DNA from: Tuctoria greenei
Lineage: Eukaryota; Streptophyta; Magnoliopsida; Poales; Poaceae
Length of the DNA stretch: 64,000 nt
NCBI GenBank assembly: GCA_036927565.1
Contig: JAYESD010000001.1
Coordinates: 15,252,001 to 15,316,000 of the forward strand
Reading direction: 5' to 3'
A model generated the notes under the pieces. The model saw only the letters and a program-made list of their open reading frames with translations, had not been told where the DNA came from and made no database searches. How positions within the stretch are numbered: position 1 is the first letter of the stretch; every line of letters begins with the position of its first letter. Made by a program: the position numbers and the translations under genes. Shown here one piece after another: positions 41,773 to 53,452 of the stretch.

Positions 41773-43391
41773 CCTCCTGGCACTGCTGCATCTGTTTCTG
41801 TTCGCGGAATCGTTCCACGAATCTCTTTACTTCCCGGCACTCGCTAGCACTGTAGCTATTTGTATGGTGTACCGGACACTTGAAGTCAGGCTCCTCGGGA
41901 TCAGGCGACTGCCTAGGGCGCTTGTCTCGGCGCGACGCTCGGGCTTCGCCCGGCGCCGCAGCCGCCACTGCCTGGGCTCCGGGCTTTGGCCTGTTCTTGC
42001 CACCGCCTTTCTTCTTCTTGCCGCTGCTCCTCGCAGAGGCTCCTTCCTCAGTCAGGGTGGTTTCCCTTGCTTCCGAGGATGGCTGGGAGTGCCAGTTGCG
42101 CCCCTCAGCTGCCCTAGCACATCTGTCCGCCAGGGAGAACAGCTCGGGGACATCACGCACCTCGTGCGTGGCTAACTTCTCGAGCATCTTCTTGTCCCTC
42201 ACACCCTGTCTAAACGCAATGATAACCGATGCGCTAGCAACATGAGGGATGGTGTTCCGTACCTGGGAGAACCGTTGGATGAACGATCGCAGTGACTCTC
42301 CAGCGCGCTGCCTAACGGCGTGGAGGTCAAGCTCGGTGCCAGGGCGCTTGTAGGAACTGCCGAAGTTAGCCACGAACTGTCGGCACAACTCATCCCAGGA
42401 GGTTATGGACCCCTGGGGCAGGTTCATGAGCCATGACCGAGCTGGGCCGGTCAGGACGACGGGGAAGTAGTTAGCCATAATGGCCTCGTTGCCTCCTGCA
42501 GCTAGTATCGCAGTGGTGTAGATCTGCAGGAACTAACTCGGGTTGACACTCCCGTCATACTTCTCCGACATGTGTGGCCGGAACTTTCGTGGCCAGACCA
42601 CAAAACGGAGGTGAGGCGCTAGCGCCGCACACCCTTGGCTAGGGCTGACTGGTGCCGACTGTGGTAGCGCATACCCTGGGTGAGCAGGCGGGCCTGCGCA
42701 CACCTGGGGCTGGAGTGGTGTTGCGTACGCCTGTACAGGAGGCGCGACGTACGCCTGGTGCGATGGAGGCACGACGTACGTCTGGTGTGGTGGAGGCGCA
42801 GCATGAGCCTAGGGCACGTGGCCCGGCGTGCTGTAATCTGCCTCGAGGTTGCGCCGACATTCCCTCTGGCGCTCGATGGTGACTTGGCAGTCCTCTCCAG
42901 CCCTGCGGCGTTGCAGCCCGGTTCTCAGATCTGTTGTTGAGATCCTGGTTGAGCGCGAGTCTGCCGTCCACCGGTCAACTGTCGGCGTTCGCGACAATGA
43001 CACATGCACCGGCTAGGCATGTGTTTCCCTCGGCGGAGGCGCATTGAGTGCTGCGGTGACGAGGTGGTCGACGTCGTTGATCCACTGCTGAGCTGCTCCC
43101 TGAGGGGCATCCCCAGCCGGAGGGTTGTGGAGTAGTGCGTGCGCTGCCGCGAGCGCGCTCTCCGGGCTTGCAGCCGGTGGCGCCGTGACTGCTGTCACGG
43201 CAGGAGTACGCCGTGGAGTGGCGTGTCAGCCTGCAGCCGGCGAAGTGACTGCGGGGCGACGCGAAGGTCCTGACCTTCCTGCCCTAGAGCAGTAGCCTGC
43301 TCTAGAGCGGGATGACGCCTGGTCCTCTGCCACTGTCTGTCACCGTGACTGCGCCCTGGATGATCCAGCGTTGGATTGGTCGTTCACCATT
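41723..43391 (-). pseudogene. gag: Tat-A Gag, degenerate
   Basis: An ATG at complement 43389-43391, about 35 bp after the primer site, opens a frame that is soon broken by stops. The Gag core is clear at 42478-41723: NYFPVVLTGPARSWLMNLP, GSITSWDELCRQFVANFGSS, LRSFIQRFSQVRNTIP. A basic, Gly-rich region and a CPVHHTNSYSASEC-like zinc site follow. The frame ends in a 17-base G/C homopolymer (41751-41767) where the protease frame begins. Confidence 0.83.
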
Positions 43392-43423
43392 GCTGCTTGT
43401 GGAGATCTTGACGGGGAAAAACC

Positions 43424-43441
43424 CCTACCTGGCGCGCCAAA
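43424..43441 (-). other. Tat-A primer binding site
   Basis: The minus strand reads TTTGGCGCGCCAGGTAGG next to the 5' LTR. This TGGCGCGCCA-type site is characteristic of Tat-lineage elements and differs from the initiator-Met site of the Sire and Tekay elements. I do not assign the tRNA. Confidence 0.82.
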
Positions 43442-44545
43442 TGTCGAAGGTCGTAAACGACACTTCCCCCGGACCTGCTTAGAGAGCAGCCCGCGGAGGT
43501 TCTTTGGATTCACGGGGGCTAGTCCCAGGAGATCGAACACAGCAGAATGATGGACACAGGGGATTTACGTGGTTCGGGCCGTCGGAGCATAATACCCTAC
43601 GTCCACCGGAGTGTTGTGTATTGCCTTGCTTAAGCGTGTATGAGCCTTGGTCTAATTTTTTGTCCGTCCCCGGTGAAGGTCGTCTGCAGAGCCCTTTTAT
43701 AGTTCAAGGACTCTGTAGTCACAAGCTGGGTCCCAGTACCCGATAGGTGGTCCTGGGGAGAGCCAAATCCTATACAAGATCTAGGATTAATTGCTATCTA
43801 CTTCCCTTTGTCAGGGGAGTCAATGCGCCGTCCCGCCGCGTCGTGCGCCAGGGCTAAACATAGTTGGTGATGATGGTGGGGCACGTCTCGTCCGTCTTGT
43901 CCTCGCGGCCCATTCGTCCGTCTTGCGGCGTGGGTCTGTACCGACTACTCGGACAAGACAGGACACTGGATCCTTGACTTTCGTAAGCGCGGCTCAGCCT
44001 GCCTGGGGAAGGCGCGTGTACTTAATGCCTGTCTAAGCAGCGCACACATTCCTTTACTGCGGCTTCCTACCACACTGAGTTGGGTGTCCGCCACGTGGTT
44101 ACGCCAGAGCCTGCCTCTGCGGGAAGTAAAGCACTTGACGGAACAAGCCACGTGGCACATTCGGAACCCACCCCTATGGAGGGGTGGAGGCTCAGCCCTG
44201 CAGGCCATGTGGTAGCTCTGGTGCCTTTTCTTGCGCGGGCGCGGACTTGGCCCTGAGGTCCCGAATGGCCACATGGCGGCTCCGGAGCCCTCCTCAGCGG
44301 GGAGGCGGACTTGGCCCTGAGGTCCCGAATGGCCACGTGGCGGCTCCGGAGCCCTCCTCAGCGGGGAGGCATGGGCTTCGCCCTGCCGGCCACGTGGCAG
44401 CTTGGGAGCCTCCACCGAGGGGGAGGTAGGATCGGGTCCTTCCCTTCCCTATGTGGCAGCCTCGGATTCGACTTCTTTGGCAGAGGCGGAGTACTTAGCG
44501 GTTTTCTCCTGTGCACGGGGGTACCCGGTCTGCAGGGTACCGACA
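43442..44545 (-). repeat. Tat-A 5' LTR
   Basis: Copy of 19699-20776 with about 27 extra bases near 43925-43951, and decayed G-boxes (e.g. CCATGTGG near 44206, CCACATGG near 44270). TATA on the minus strand near 43695-43701. Flanked by ctccc at 44546-44550. Confidence 0.92.
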
Positions 44546-44703
44546 CTCCCCTTCATGAATTGGAGTCATCCTCGACTCAAGTTCATCTTCTCTCGTGTGT
44601 TGGTCCAAATGTGCAACACCATCAAATCTTCTTCTATGTATGAGAGGAGGAGGCCAAGGTGGTGGAATCTCCTCAAATCTTCTTGTATGTATGTGCAACG
44701 CCA

Positions 44704-46127
44704 TCAAATCTTCTCGTGTGTTGGTAAACCATCTTCATTTTCTCCATCAAATAAGCGAGCACATTCACTTAAGGCAGGATCCCAAACAAATAAACATTGT
44801 GCCATATTTATTTGTGCAATGATAATGTGCAGGATCTCATCATTCTCCCCTTCTTTATGACAAGCCGTCCTCGGCTTGCTCGTATGTCCAGCAAAGAAAC
44901 TTGCTTTGGAGGTAGAATGAGTGCTGTCCATAATGCACAGTCGTGGTGACTGATGCTTTTGTTGTGCCTGCTGCAAGGAAAAAATACTAGAAAAACTTGA
45001 CAAGACATTATTAGTGTTAGTACATTCATTTACTTGACCATGTTGTTGCAGCACGAAAGGAGCTTCCTCGTTTGAACATATGTAAACTTTATGCACTATA
45101 AACATACCACTATGTTCATATAAGCCTATAGCATGAAAAATATTTCTACCTAACAAAGGCAATTTAGATTGAGAAAATATTATCTTCTCTACGGTATCTA
45201 GATCACAAAGAGTGTCATATTCAATATAACCGAAAGTATTTAGAGAAGACAATAATTTTAGCTCACCCCTTTCACATGTAGTTGGAATCAAATGCTTAAT
45301 TTCAGCACAAGTGAGTGATAGAGTATCAAATTCATTTGGTTGTTCTAGCATAGGTACAATATACTTATCAACACACAACTCATTTTTGTTGTAAGAATCA
45401 GTAGGAAAATCAACATGCGGCAATGGTGTATCAATAAAAGATTCCACTAGTCGCTCCTCGACAATAGCATGATTGGTGAAAAAATTCAGAACATCCAAAA
45501 ACTTCTCACCTTCAACAAGTGTGTTGTGATATTCGTTACTTTTATTCGAATTTTCAGCAGTAATTGTGGGTGAAATATGAATTGATAGATCTGAATTTTC
45601 ACAGGAGTTGTTGAACACCTCATTCGCTTTTGAATTTTCTACAATTATTGGTTCATATTCCTGCAAAAGGTTAGGCATAGGAGGAGGTACAACAAGAAAA
45701 TTCTTCTCAAGCTCATGTATTTCATCTTTGCAATTGGATACACTAGTAAATGTTTCTCGCATAAGAATTTTCATATCTTTCCATGTTTGAGGTTTTTCTA
45801 ATCACTTAAGTTGTTCCACCAAATCAATGCACAACCTACTAATGCACTTGCAACATTTGTAATCTTTCTCCTCTCACACATATGACATTGTCCAAAATTT
45901 TTATCCAACTCTATTTCCCAAGTAATATATTCATCATAACCAAAAGCATCATAAGAATGAAGAGATGGGAGAATATAATTACTTCTTATGGAAGATGCTG
46001 TAAAGGTTGTCTAAATGTCATGTGAAACCTTGGTTGATGTTTGATTTTTAGTGAGCAACTCCATCGCCGTCTTCATCATGTCCATCATCTCAGCATATAA
46101 TGCATGATTCTTGCTTTTACCTGACAT
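44704..46127 (-). pseudogene. gag: Gag-like ORF of the non-autonomous element
   Basis: ATG at complement 46125-46127. The first part has in-frame damage (a stop near 46014, a frameshift near 45800) but shows a Gag-like core: YDEYITWEIELDKNF, CALIWWNNL, then TWKDMKILMRETF. A clean 356-codon frame runs from 45774 to 44704. It is rich in Asn/Ser/Glu, has LPLLGRNIFHAIGLYEHSG and VWDPALSECARLFDGENEDG near its end, and contains no RT, protease or integrase motif. I do not recognise this C-terminal part. The 153 bp left of it (44551-44703) are non-coding. Confidence 0.65.
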
Positions 46128-47294
46128 TGTTAGTACCAAACAGAAGACAACACAAAAAGTATGTTATCCCTATCAACTACAAAGGATAAAGGCAAAGTGG
46201 AAGTGGAATCACACACTCTCAAGCGTCTTACCACGCTCTTACAAGTGTTCTTACCGACGCTGCAGGTGGCAAACGGTGCCCGATATGAAGAAACCAATGA
46301 AGCGTGGGATGATTGCAAAGGTGTATCGATTCTGCTCAGGAGTAAAGTGTAGATTGGATGGAACTTTATATGTAGCAAGGATTAGCAACAATGCAATCAG
46401 ATAGTAAAGTTGAATAAGTGTCCAAAGTACTTGTCAAAGTTGCTGGCCTAAATGTGTTCCTAGTAGTTCAGGCAAGCAAGACATGAGACAAAACTAGATG
46501 ACACAAAGGATGCAAGCACTTCTATTTTTTCTCCTCTTTTTTTTTGTGCGGAATTTGTATCTTATTTTGCACTTGCCTTTTTCTTTTGTCTTCCTTTTCT
46601 CAGAATGTGCTGCAAAAGAAAAACACAATAGAAAGCAATCAAAGATATCTCGTGTGTCTGTGGCAGATTTTCTTATCGATCTTCCAAGGACAAATAGTCA
46701 TACATAGAGGCTCCAAATAGAAAAACTTATAAAAGAATGATCGTAGATATGTCTCTCCTATTTAATTTAAATATATGGAGGATCTATTTTGGACAAGAAT
46801 AACAAGAGATATTGCCCCTGAAACACAGACTGTTCAGAACTTCTAGGTCGAGAACAGATTCAGATCTAATGCACTTTTGACCATGATAACTGTGTTTTCT
46901 GTGAAAACTATGAATACGAAAGTTGTAGAGAGCTTCTTAAGATTTCCAGAAAGTACACGAACTCCAAAATTTGAGTTTGTATGAGCGAGATATGATGAAA
47001 ATGCTGAACTAGACAGAGATGAATCTAATCTGGACGTGATGACGTGATTCAAAAGGTAGAATCAACACAATGCAAAACTCAAACTAAGACCAAAAACACT
47101 TTCTAAACCAGCAATATGACTCAACTGCGGACACAAACTCAACAAAACCAAACTGAATAACAAAGTTGCAAAGACTCAATGGTGGTTTGGACAAAGTGAT
47201 GAATAGATCTACTAAACTACAATTTTTGTGGACTCTAGGTATGAAAAACGAACAAATCGAAAGGATAGAAGAATTACCCAACGGGCAACCTGGA
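46128..47294 (-). other. Long 5' leader of the gag-only element
   Basis: About 1.2 kb between primer site and gag ATG with no coding domain. A pyrimidine-rich tract on the plus strand near 46525-46600. Nothing else identified. Confidence 0.5.
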
Positions 47295-47308
47295 AATATG
47301 ATACCAAT
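47295..47308 (-). other. Primer binding site of the gag-only element
   Basis: The minus strand reads ATTGGTATCATATT directly after the 5' LTR; initiator-Met tRNA type for the first nine bases. Confidence 0.7.
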
Positions 47309-48218
47309 TGATAAGAAAAAGTATGAGGCCCAATCTTCCAAAAGGTAATGGTTAAGTCGATTGATGGAGATCTCGACGTTGATGATCCGAGGCCCTCGAG
47401 TAGAACACGATAAACCGCTGCAATCACTACGCCACCGCTCCGTTGGTTATCAATCATGCTTCACATGATTGACCTCGCTAAGAAGGTTAATCCCTGCAAG
47501 TGCAACCGAGAACACAAGCAAGAACGTAGAAGAAGCAATCGATAAACGGATTGCTAAGTTGGGGTTTCACAAACCGATAAACGGCGATATTATTAATCCA
47601 AGCAAAACCCAATTGTTTATGGCAGCTACTATGGAGTATATATAGGTGGGAGGACGTCCAAGGGGGTGTTGGGATCGTGGCCTAACCCTAAGACACGAAA
47701 ATAATGGACTTAGACTTGATACAAGGCCCAATGACCCAATACGGTGGCGCAGCATCCTGACAGATTCTATACTCGATATTGTTTTCACGATTTCTGTCGA
47801 CTCCCAAAGAATTATGACACGGGATCAGCTCCATTGGAAAGGTTATCCTCTCCCCTTTCCGCGCATATGTAGAACGTCCAAACGGAGTTCCTATGCGTCC
47901 TGGGTGTCCGTTTTAGTGCGTACTGCTCCTGGACTCTGAGTTGGACACGATTTTGAGTTGGGGTCGGTTTCCATCTTCTTTGAACGTAATATCTGGTCCT
48001 CCACGCCCCTAAACCTTCCTCCAATTACTCCTTGAACTTCTATACAGATCCTAATCACAATTAAGTCATTAGGTAGCAATCTATTCTCAAAAATATATAA
48101 GGAAACATATAAGAACGAGCTCATCTCTGAAATTAATTGGTGTGTGTGAATTCTATTGATTGCATCTTGTATGTTGAATGGAGTGTTGTGTATAGCCATA
48201 TGAGTGATGTCTTCATCA
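47309..48218 (-). repeat. 5' LTR of the gag-only element
   Basis: Second LTR copy (910 bp), flanked right by ttcaa (48219-48223), matching 18783-18787. By eye about 5 percent different from the 18788-19691 copy. Confidence 0.88.
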
Positions 48219-48223
48219 TTCAA

Positions 48224-48927
48224 TTGAGGCAAAAGAATGTTAAGTCAAGGGGTGGGACTGTTTATATAGAGGTGGAGGCTAGGGTTTTTCGAGTTTGGGT
48301 GGGTGGAGGACGGTGTGGGGTCCCACATGGGCTCCAAAAAGAGTTAGAAGCGACGTCCCTAGGCCCACTTAAGGTAAAACACAAAAACAAGTCATGGAAC
48401 AAAAGAGCAACTCGGAATCGTGATTTACCGGACAAGTCCGCATGAGGCCGGACTAATCCGAAGTTAGACAGAGAGAAATCTGACAAGTCCAGATTATATC
48501 GGACAGATCTGAACTTGGTCAGAGGAAAATCAGACAAGTCTGGCCAAAACCGGACAAGTCCGATTTTAGTCAGAGGGAAAACGGACAAGTGCGCTGGAAT
48601 ACCGGACAAGTCAGGACAAGTCTAGGGACTTAGCCAAATTTCAAGGATTTCTGGAATACCAGACTAGTCTGCAATGGAATGGACAAGTCTGAAAGTGTCC
48701 AGAGGAAAAAACCAGAATAGTCCGCAGCAAAAACTGACATGTCCGAGTGAGGACAGAGAGAAATCGGACTAGTCCGCACAAAAACTAGACTAGTCCGCAC
48801 TTCCCAGAATTCTTAGGTGCGGTTTTGCTCTAAATAATTTTCAAACTTATTCCTTTTTGTGTGGATTAATGTTAGACATGTATATGAACTTATGCAATGC
48901 ATGATGCATGAAAATGAGAGTGTTACA
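48224..48927 (-). repeat. Tekay-A 5' LTR, upstream (U3) part
   Basis: On the minus strand starts TGTAACACTCTCATTTTC at 48927. It contains the TATA box (CTATATAAAC, about 48265-48283 in plus coordinates) and a palindrome array at 48429-48615. Joins 16636-18787 across the 29.4-kb insertion. Confidence 0.88.
48429..48615 (-). promoter_or_regulatory. Phased palindrome array, Tekay-A LTR
   Basis: Sites (plus coordinates) start at 48429, 48449, 48480, 48500, 48531, 48551, 48582, 48603 and about 48613, so the steps are 20, 31, 20, 31, 20, 31, 21 and 10. Several sites have decayed. More degenerate sites run on to about 48800. Upstream of TATA in the element's own direction. Confidence 0.85.
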
Positions 48928-49588
48928 ATTGATTCGCCAAGAAGTTTTTGAAGACCATCTGAGGGGTCACTCCATCCTCCACGCATTGCCGGATCCTAGT
49001 CAGGATAGGCTTGTATGCTTCAAACAGCTCCGGAGCTACATTCCAGGCGTCAGTGTCAATGTTGGGGAGGCTTGTGGGTAACTCCAGCCTGTCGTGATGA
49101 TCCACCGCGATGATCACCCAATCCTTCTTCCAGTTGTCCCACTTTCTGGAGGGGAAGGTCCTCAAGTACTTGAAGGGATAGTTCTTGCGCTTCACAAAGT
49201 ACTAGAAGCCAATCTGCTCACTCCCCTTCCCCATGGTGCGGACCGTGAAGAAGGTCCGGAAGAGCTCAATACACGGCGGCACACACACCCACATCTCGCA
49301 GAAGTGGATGCAGGTCGCCTCTAGCAAAAAGGAGTGGGGGCCAAGGTGATGAAGCTGGAGTCTGATGAAATCCAACAGCACCAGCAGGAAGCTTGAGAAG
49401 GGCGAGATCAGACCCACCATGGCGTACGCCAAGAAATAGACGATCTCGCCGGCGTGCTACTTCTTGAAGGAAAGCTTGCCGAAATGGATCACATTTTTGA
49501 GGGAGTCATTGGACCACCCCATGTAGGTTCGAACCCTTGACATATCTTCATTGCTATTGATCTTGCTGCGGGGAAGACCTAACTCCAT
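48928..49588 (-). pseudogene. Tat-B antisense ORF fragment
   Basis: ATG at complement 49586-49588; a single frame with two stops. The residues FIRLQLHHLGPHSFLLEATCI, HFCEMWVCVPPCIELFRTFF and WDNWKKDWVIIAVD align with the Tat-A antisense protein (same Transposase_28-like domain). It is antisense to the LTR orientation, as in Tat-A. Cut at its 3' end by Tekay-A. Confidence 0.75.
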
Positions 49589-50125
49589 CGCGACAAAGTG
49601 GAGCAAAAGTTGGGAAGGCTATGCAAAGGTGGAGAGGCTCTAAGCGCAAGTTTGAATAAAAGCGTAAAGAGTCCTCAAATCGTGCAAGCTTTTCTTCTTA
49701 AGTAAGCCTCCACAACACTTGAATCGAAACCGCGTTGGGATCAAGATTTCATTTCAAAAGATTACCCCGTCAATGACAAATGGGCCCGGGTCCACTTCAG
49801 CGAAAGAGTCGAAGTTATCACACCAATCGAACTGTTGTCATGATGGGAAGTTGGAAGCCTAAGGGCGGCAGCCTGATAGGGCGCTCGAAATTGATACAAT
49901 TTTCGTATTGGGAACTAGCGGTCTTCAATTGCGTGAGATCTGCACGCCACGATCTCACCTGCCATGTCAATAAGAGCCACGTGGCGATGGTTTAACTACA
50001 ATCCGTCACCCCAATGGCCCATGAAAAGACCTTTGAAGCTGCAGCGCGGGTATTGAAGATGGCCCCACCTATGGTAGAATAACTTTAGCCAAAGGGTTTC
50101 TCCCAGTGGTGGGCCCGGGGGCCAC
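49589..50125 (+). other. Tat-B sequence before its 3' LTR
   Basis: Non-coding. It includes the likely upstream region of the antisense gene and ends in GGTGGGCCCGGGGGCCAC, the purine-rich tract directly before the LTR. Confidence 0.6.
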
Positions 50126-50976
50126 TGTCGGTACCCCGTGTACCGGGTACCCCACGATACTACAAGTAGATTCAAAGAGTTTCACCTGTCCGAGTTAAAG
50201 ACCTCCAAAGGCTACATGTGTCCCGTAGCACTGGACCCGCCTCCCTCATTCGGGTAGTTCCGGCACTGCCACATGTACTGCAAGGACGGACCTAACCCCC
50301 TGTATACGGATGCTCCGGTCATGCCATGTGTCCGGTGGCCCCGGACCAAACCCCCAGTAGAGGAAAGCTCTGGTGCTGCCATATGTATAGCAGCTCCGGA
50401 CCTGCCTCCTCATGGAGGGAATCTCCAGAGCTTCCACGTGTCGGGCCTCCAGACCTAAGCCTGCAACGGGAAGAATGTCGGATCTCTAACGGTGCAGACA
50501 TTCAAGGTGCAGTTAAAGCAGCCGTTACAAACCTAATTATGTGTCATTAATACCATGTTAATGACACACGATCAGAGGAATGTTAATACCGGTAGCACCG
50601 CCATTAAGGCACGTTATCACCTTGTTAATTACACTTAATACACGTTGATCGTGTATTGGTGATTGAATATCGCCGGGGCCACATGTTGGGCCAGGCTGAC
50701 AATATAATAGCTAGTCCTTAGACTATAAAACGGTTGTACCGACCAGTAGAAACCAAGTACAATCAACTAATTTCATACGCACACAAGCATACACACACTT
50801 ATACAATCAACAACCACCCTGTGGAGTAGGGTATTACGCTCAGGCGAACCGAACCACATAAAAATCCCCTGTGTCACTATCTCACTAATAATCTTATGCG
50901 CGTCCCATCCAAATACGAACCTCTGCAGACTATGCTTTAGTAGTACCGGGGGAAGTGTCGATCGCACACTTCAACA
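50126..50976 (+). repeat. Tat-B 3' LTR
   Basis: TGTCGGTACCCC...CACACTTCAACA. TATA-like CTATAAAAC near 50726. U3 has degenerate G-box-like sites (CTACATGT, CCACATGT, CCATGTGT, CCATATGT, CCACGTGT) at 50212, 50269, 50324, 50379 and 50434, i.e. every 55-57 bp. Confidence 0.8.
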
Positions 50977-52080
50977 GTGCCACCACAAGGCCAAGTATGG
51001 GTACGACTTAGCCAATTAATTAGGTGTATTGTCAGCATTGTTCGGATCATTTGGGGGGGGGGGGCGGGAAATGGGAGTTAGTAGGGTTTGCAATAGTGGC
51101 GGGACGGCCCTGAGATCGGAACGGCACAAGAGGGGGGCCTTGGTTGGATGTGCTTAGTTGGAGGCATCACCACCGGTGAAACCTTAGGGATCTGAATATG
51201 CTGGTAGTCCCTTTGTAAAGGCTATTTTTCGATCTCTTGGACATAAACCTAAGGAAGTGTAAATTGCATAAGAGAGGTTTTCTTTAGTTGCCAACTGGTG
51301 ATGAAATCACAAACTTGTGGATAAAGTGGTACAACCTCTGCAAAGTGTTAAAAACTAGCATGTTAGCCGTGCTCCTGGTTATGATCATTTGGACAACTCC
51401 CATGATTAGAGGAAACTTGTGATATGGGATGGTTTGGTATTGGTTATGGTTTGGTTATAGTTATGGATTGGATGGTGATAAACTAATATGGTTAATGATG
51501 ATGGTAAGCATATGGTATATGGATGGATAATGAATGATGGATATGAAATATTATGTTATTTGGGATATGATGGGATAACTTTCACGTAGACATTGTAAGA
51601 TGTTTTTTATATGTTTTAAATGTACTTTTTAGCAAATAGCTATTTTTTATTATCGTTTCTTGTTTAAGCTACTTGTCATTATTTTCCCACACGTGCTAAG
51701 TACGACATGTGCTCACCCTTACAATTCCCCCACCAACAGTTTCAGGTGATGTTTGGGAGTACCTTGAGGATGATGCGAAGTACTAGGTTGTGTGCTGCCA
51801 TCGACTTTCCTGTGGTGTTGCTTGGAGCCGCGCATTCCCCTATGCTCAGTTTGCTTAGTTGCTTAATTAGATAATTTCCACTGCAGTTATAGTTCAATAA
51901 CGATCATTAGAATTTGTAATTTGAGGATTATTTGAATATTGTAATAAAAGTACCTTTCTAATTAATTTGTGTTGTGGTAATTTTTTGTATATCGTTTGTG
52001 ATGCACCCGTGTATGTGTGTTGAACATTCTGGACACACATATGTGTCGCACTTGGTTCATTTTCAGAACCGGGTGTCACA
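50977..52080 (+). repeat. Tekay-C: LTR fragment, plus strand
   Basis: Matches Tekay-D LTR sequence from about 56345 to its end (TGTCACA at 52080). No primer site follows, so this is the outer end of a 3' or solo LTR. The upstream part was cut by Tat-B. Contains a run of 12 G at 51053-51064. Confidence 0.82.
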
Positions 52081-53108
52081 AATCCCTTCTCTCTTCTCAC
52101 CCAAATCTAACAAAACCCTCAAGATTCGCTCTTAAGGCTCAATGATGTGAAGAGGAAGGCTTTGAAAGGCTCTTGAAAGGCTATGACAACACTAGGGTTC
52201 GATAGAGGGTAAAGGAAAGTCGGGGGATCCCTTTTTATAGGCGTCCCAACCCTTAGCCGTTGCTACCAGAAAAAGTTTGGGCTACTCCGGCCTTCATCCA
52301 CGGACTAGGAGACCACTTACGTCACTCTTTACCAACAACAAAAGTCCCCTCCAACTTTTGAATTCAAACGGTCAACGGACCACGGACTAGTCCGTCCAAG
52401 AACGGACTAGTCCGATCTCATACAGAAAGTGTTTTTCCGGGTGAGAACGGACAAATTTGACTACCCGGACTAGTCTGGCCCTCAGAGCGAACAAGTCCGG
52501 CCTGTCGGGACTTAGTCTATGCAGCCACCTTCAAACTCCAAATGGACTAGTCTTACCCATAATAGACTAGTCCGAACTCACACTAAAACTCTTGTTCCGA
52601 TCAGAAATGGAGCCCCCCCAGGACAGACTAGTCCAGCCTTTCAGAACTTAGTCCTAGAAAGACTCAGACCAACTCACCACAGACTAGTCCGTCCCCAACC
52701 AGACAAGTCAACTCACATAGCAATTCTTAGTCTGCCTAACATCGGATTAGTCCGATGTGGCCGGACTAGTCCGACCTTCTAGCGCGGACAAGTCCGACCT
52801 TATCCTTAAGGCTGCCTGGACACGTCTCTCCAACTAAACCTAAATGGACAATGAGCTCTTAGGTGATTATCAGCCACTTGACTTGTTGAACACACTCTAC
52901 TACAAGGCTAAACTGGACACAATGATTTTTAAACCCTAAATTCTAATCTTCGAGTTCTTCGCCGCATATTCTCCCTTTTTTCCTTTTTGAATGTTTCCAA
53001 CTCTGTCCACATTCAATCACCTGTACTTTCACTCACAATGCTCATTAGTCCCTTAAGTGTTGTCATTAATCATCAAACACACAAGAATTTGACCTAGATG
53101 CACTTTCA
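52081..53108 (-). repeat. Sire-3: Sirevirus LTR fragment, minus strand
   Basis: The minus strand starts TGAAAGTGCATCTAGGTC at 53108, close to the Sire-2 LTR start, then diverges. TATA on the minus strand at 52232-52239. No polypurine tract precedes it, so this is an outer LTR end. It is cut at 52081 by Tekay-C. Confidence 0.8.
52383..52800 (-). promoter_or_regulatory. Palindrome array in Sire-3 LTR
   Basis: Sites start at 52383, 52403, 52448, 52466, 52488, 52543, 52563 and onward to about 52800, with many decayed. Pairs are 18-22 bp apart. Same word as Sire-2 although the LTR backbone is otherwise different. Confidence 0.78.
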
Positions 53109-53452
53109 AGGTGCGGCATGGACAATGTGATGCGGTGGTGGTCACAAGTGCGACGTGGATGTGGTGGTGCCAGCGGTAAAGCAGGGACAACACGGTGTGG
53201 CATGGTGGTGGTGTCGATGAGGTGCGCATTGGCGAACATGGATGTGGTGTTAGGAGGCTTCAACATAGGTGGTTTAGATGGTGCTACGAGTGGGTCGCTA
53301 ATCGGTTCTAGAGGTTGGTGATGGCTCGGCGACCTTAGTGCAGTAGCCTGATGGGATAGAGGGAGCGTGGGTACGGGTATTAGCCTATTGAAGATCCTTC
53401 TGTAGCCTAGGTTCCATTTCCTCGAACCAATAGATGGGTATGTAGTGAGATC
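53109..53452. other. Unassigned 344-bp flank
   Basis: Between two LTR outer ends. It is G/T-rich with repeated GTGGTGG and GATGTGGTG on the plus strand. No ORF domain recognised. Could be host DNA or the inside of an older element. Confidence 0.5.

Larger units (their letters stand above)
19699..44545 (-). mobile_element. Tat-A: Gypsy Tat-lineage element, minus strand
   Basis: LTRs at 19699-20776 (3') and 43442-44545 (5') with a perfect ctccc duplication (19694-19698, 44546-44550). Reading leftwards it has a TGGCGCGCCA-type primer site, gag, protease, RT-RNase H, a second RNase H and integrase. Between integrase and the 3' LTR there is a large antisense gene. Two RNase H domains and an antisense ORF mark the plant Tat lineage. 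Sire-2 interrupts RT. Coding regions carry stops and frameshifts. Confidence 0.92.
18788..48218 (-). mobile_element. Gag-only, non-autonomous LTR retrotransposon, minus strand
   Basis: LTRs at 18788-19691 (3') and 47309-48218 (5'), flanked by a perfect 5-bp duplication ttcaa. Its own internal DNA (19692-19698 and 44551-47308) is only about 2.8 kb and holds one gag-like ORF and an initiator-Met primer site; no protease, RT or integrase is visible. The rest of the span is the nested Tat-A and Sire-2. It must depend on another element for reverse transcription and integration. LTRs have diverged by several percent by eye. Confidence 0.85.
13023..48927 (-). mobile_element. Tekay-A: Gypsy chromovirus-like element, minus strand, interrupted
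   Basis: Internal region 13023-16635 and 5' LTR in two parts (16636-18787 and 48224-48927), separated by 29.4 kb of younger insertions. Its left end (integrase C-terminus, chromodomain, 3' LTR) is outside the window beyond the Athila/Tat-like insertion. It is the same family as Tekay-D at 54648, in the opposite orientation. The right flank (48928 on) is Tat-B, so Tekay-A inserted into Tat-B. Confidence 0.88.
48928..50976 (+). mobile_element. Tat-B: 3' end of a second Tat-type element, plus strand
   Basis: A decayed antisense ORF (48928-49588, minus), a polypurine tract and a 3' LTR (50126-50976). Tekay-A cut it at 48928; the rest lies left of the window. It is inserted in Tekay-C, with gtgcc at 50977-50981 as the visible target copy. 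Confidence 0.78.

Noticed and set aside
46498..46707. Small hydrophobic plus-strand ORF (69 aa).
   Set aside because: Lies in the non-coding leader of the gag-only element, opposite strand, T-rich composition. No support.
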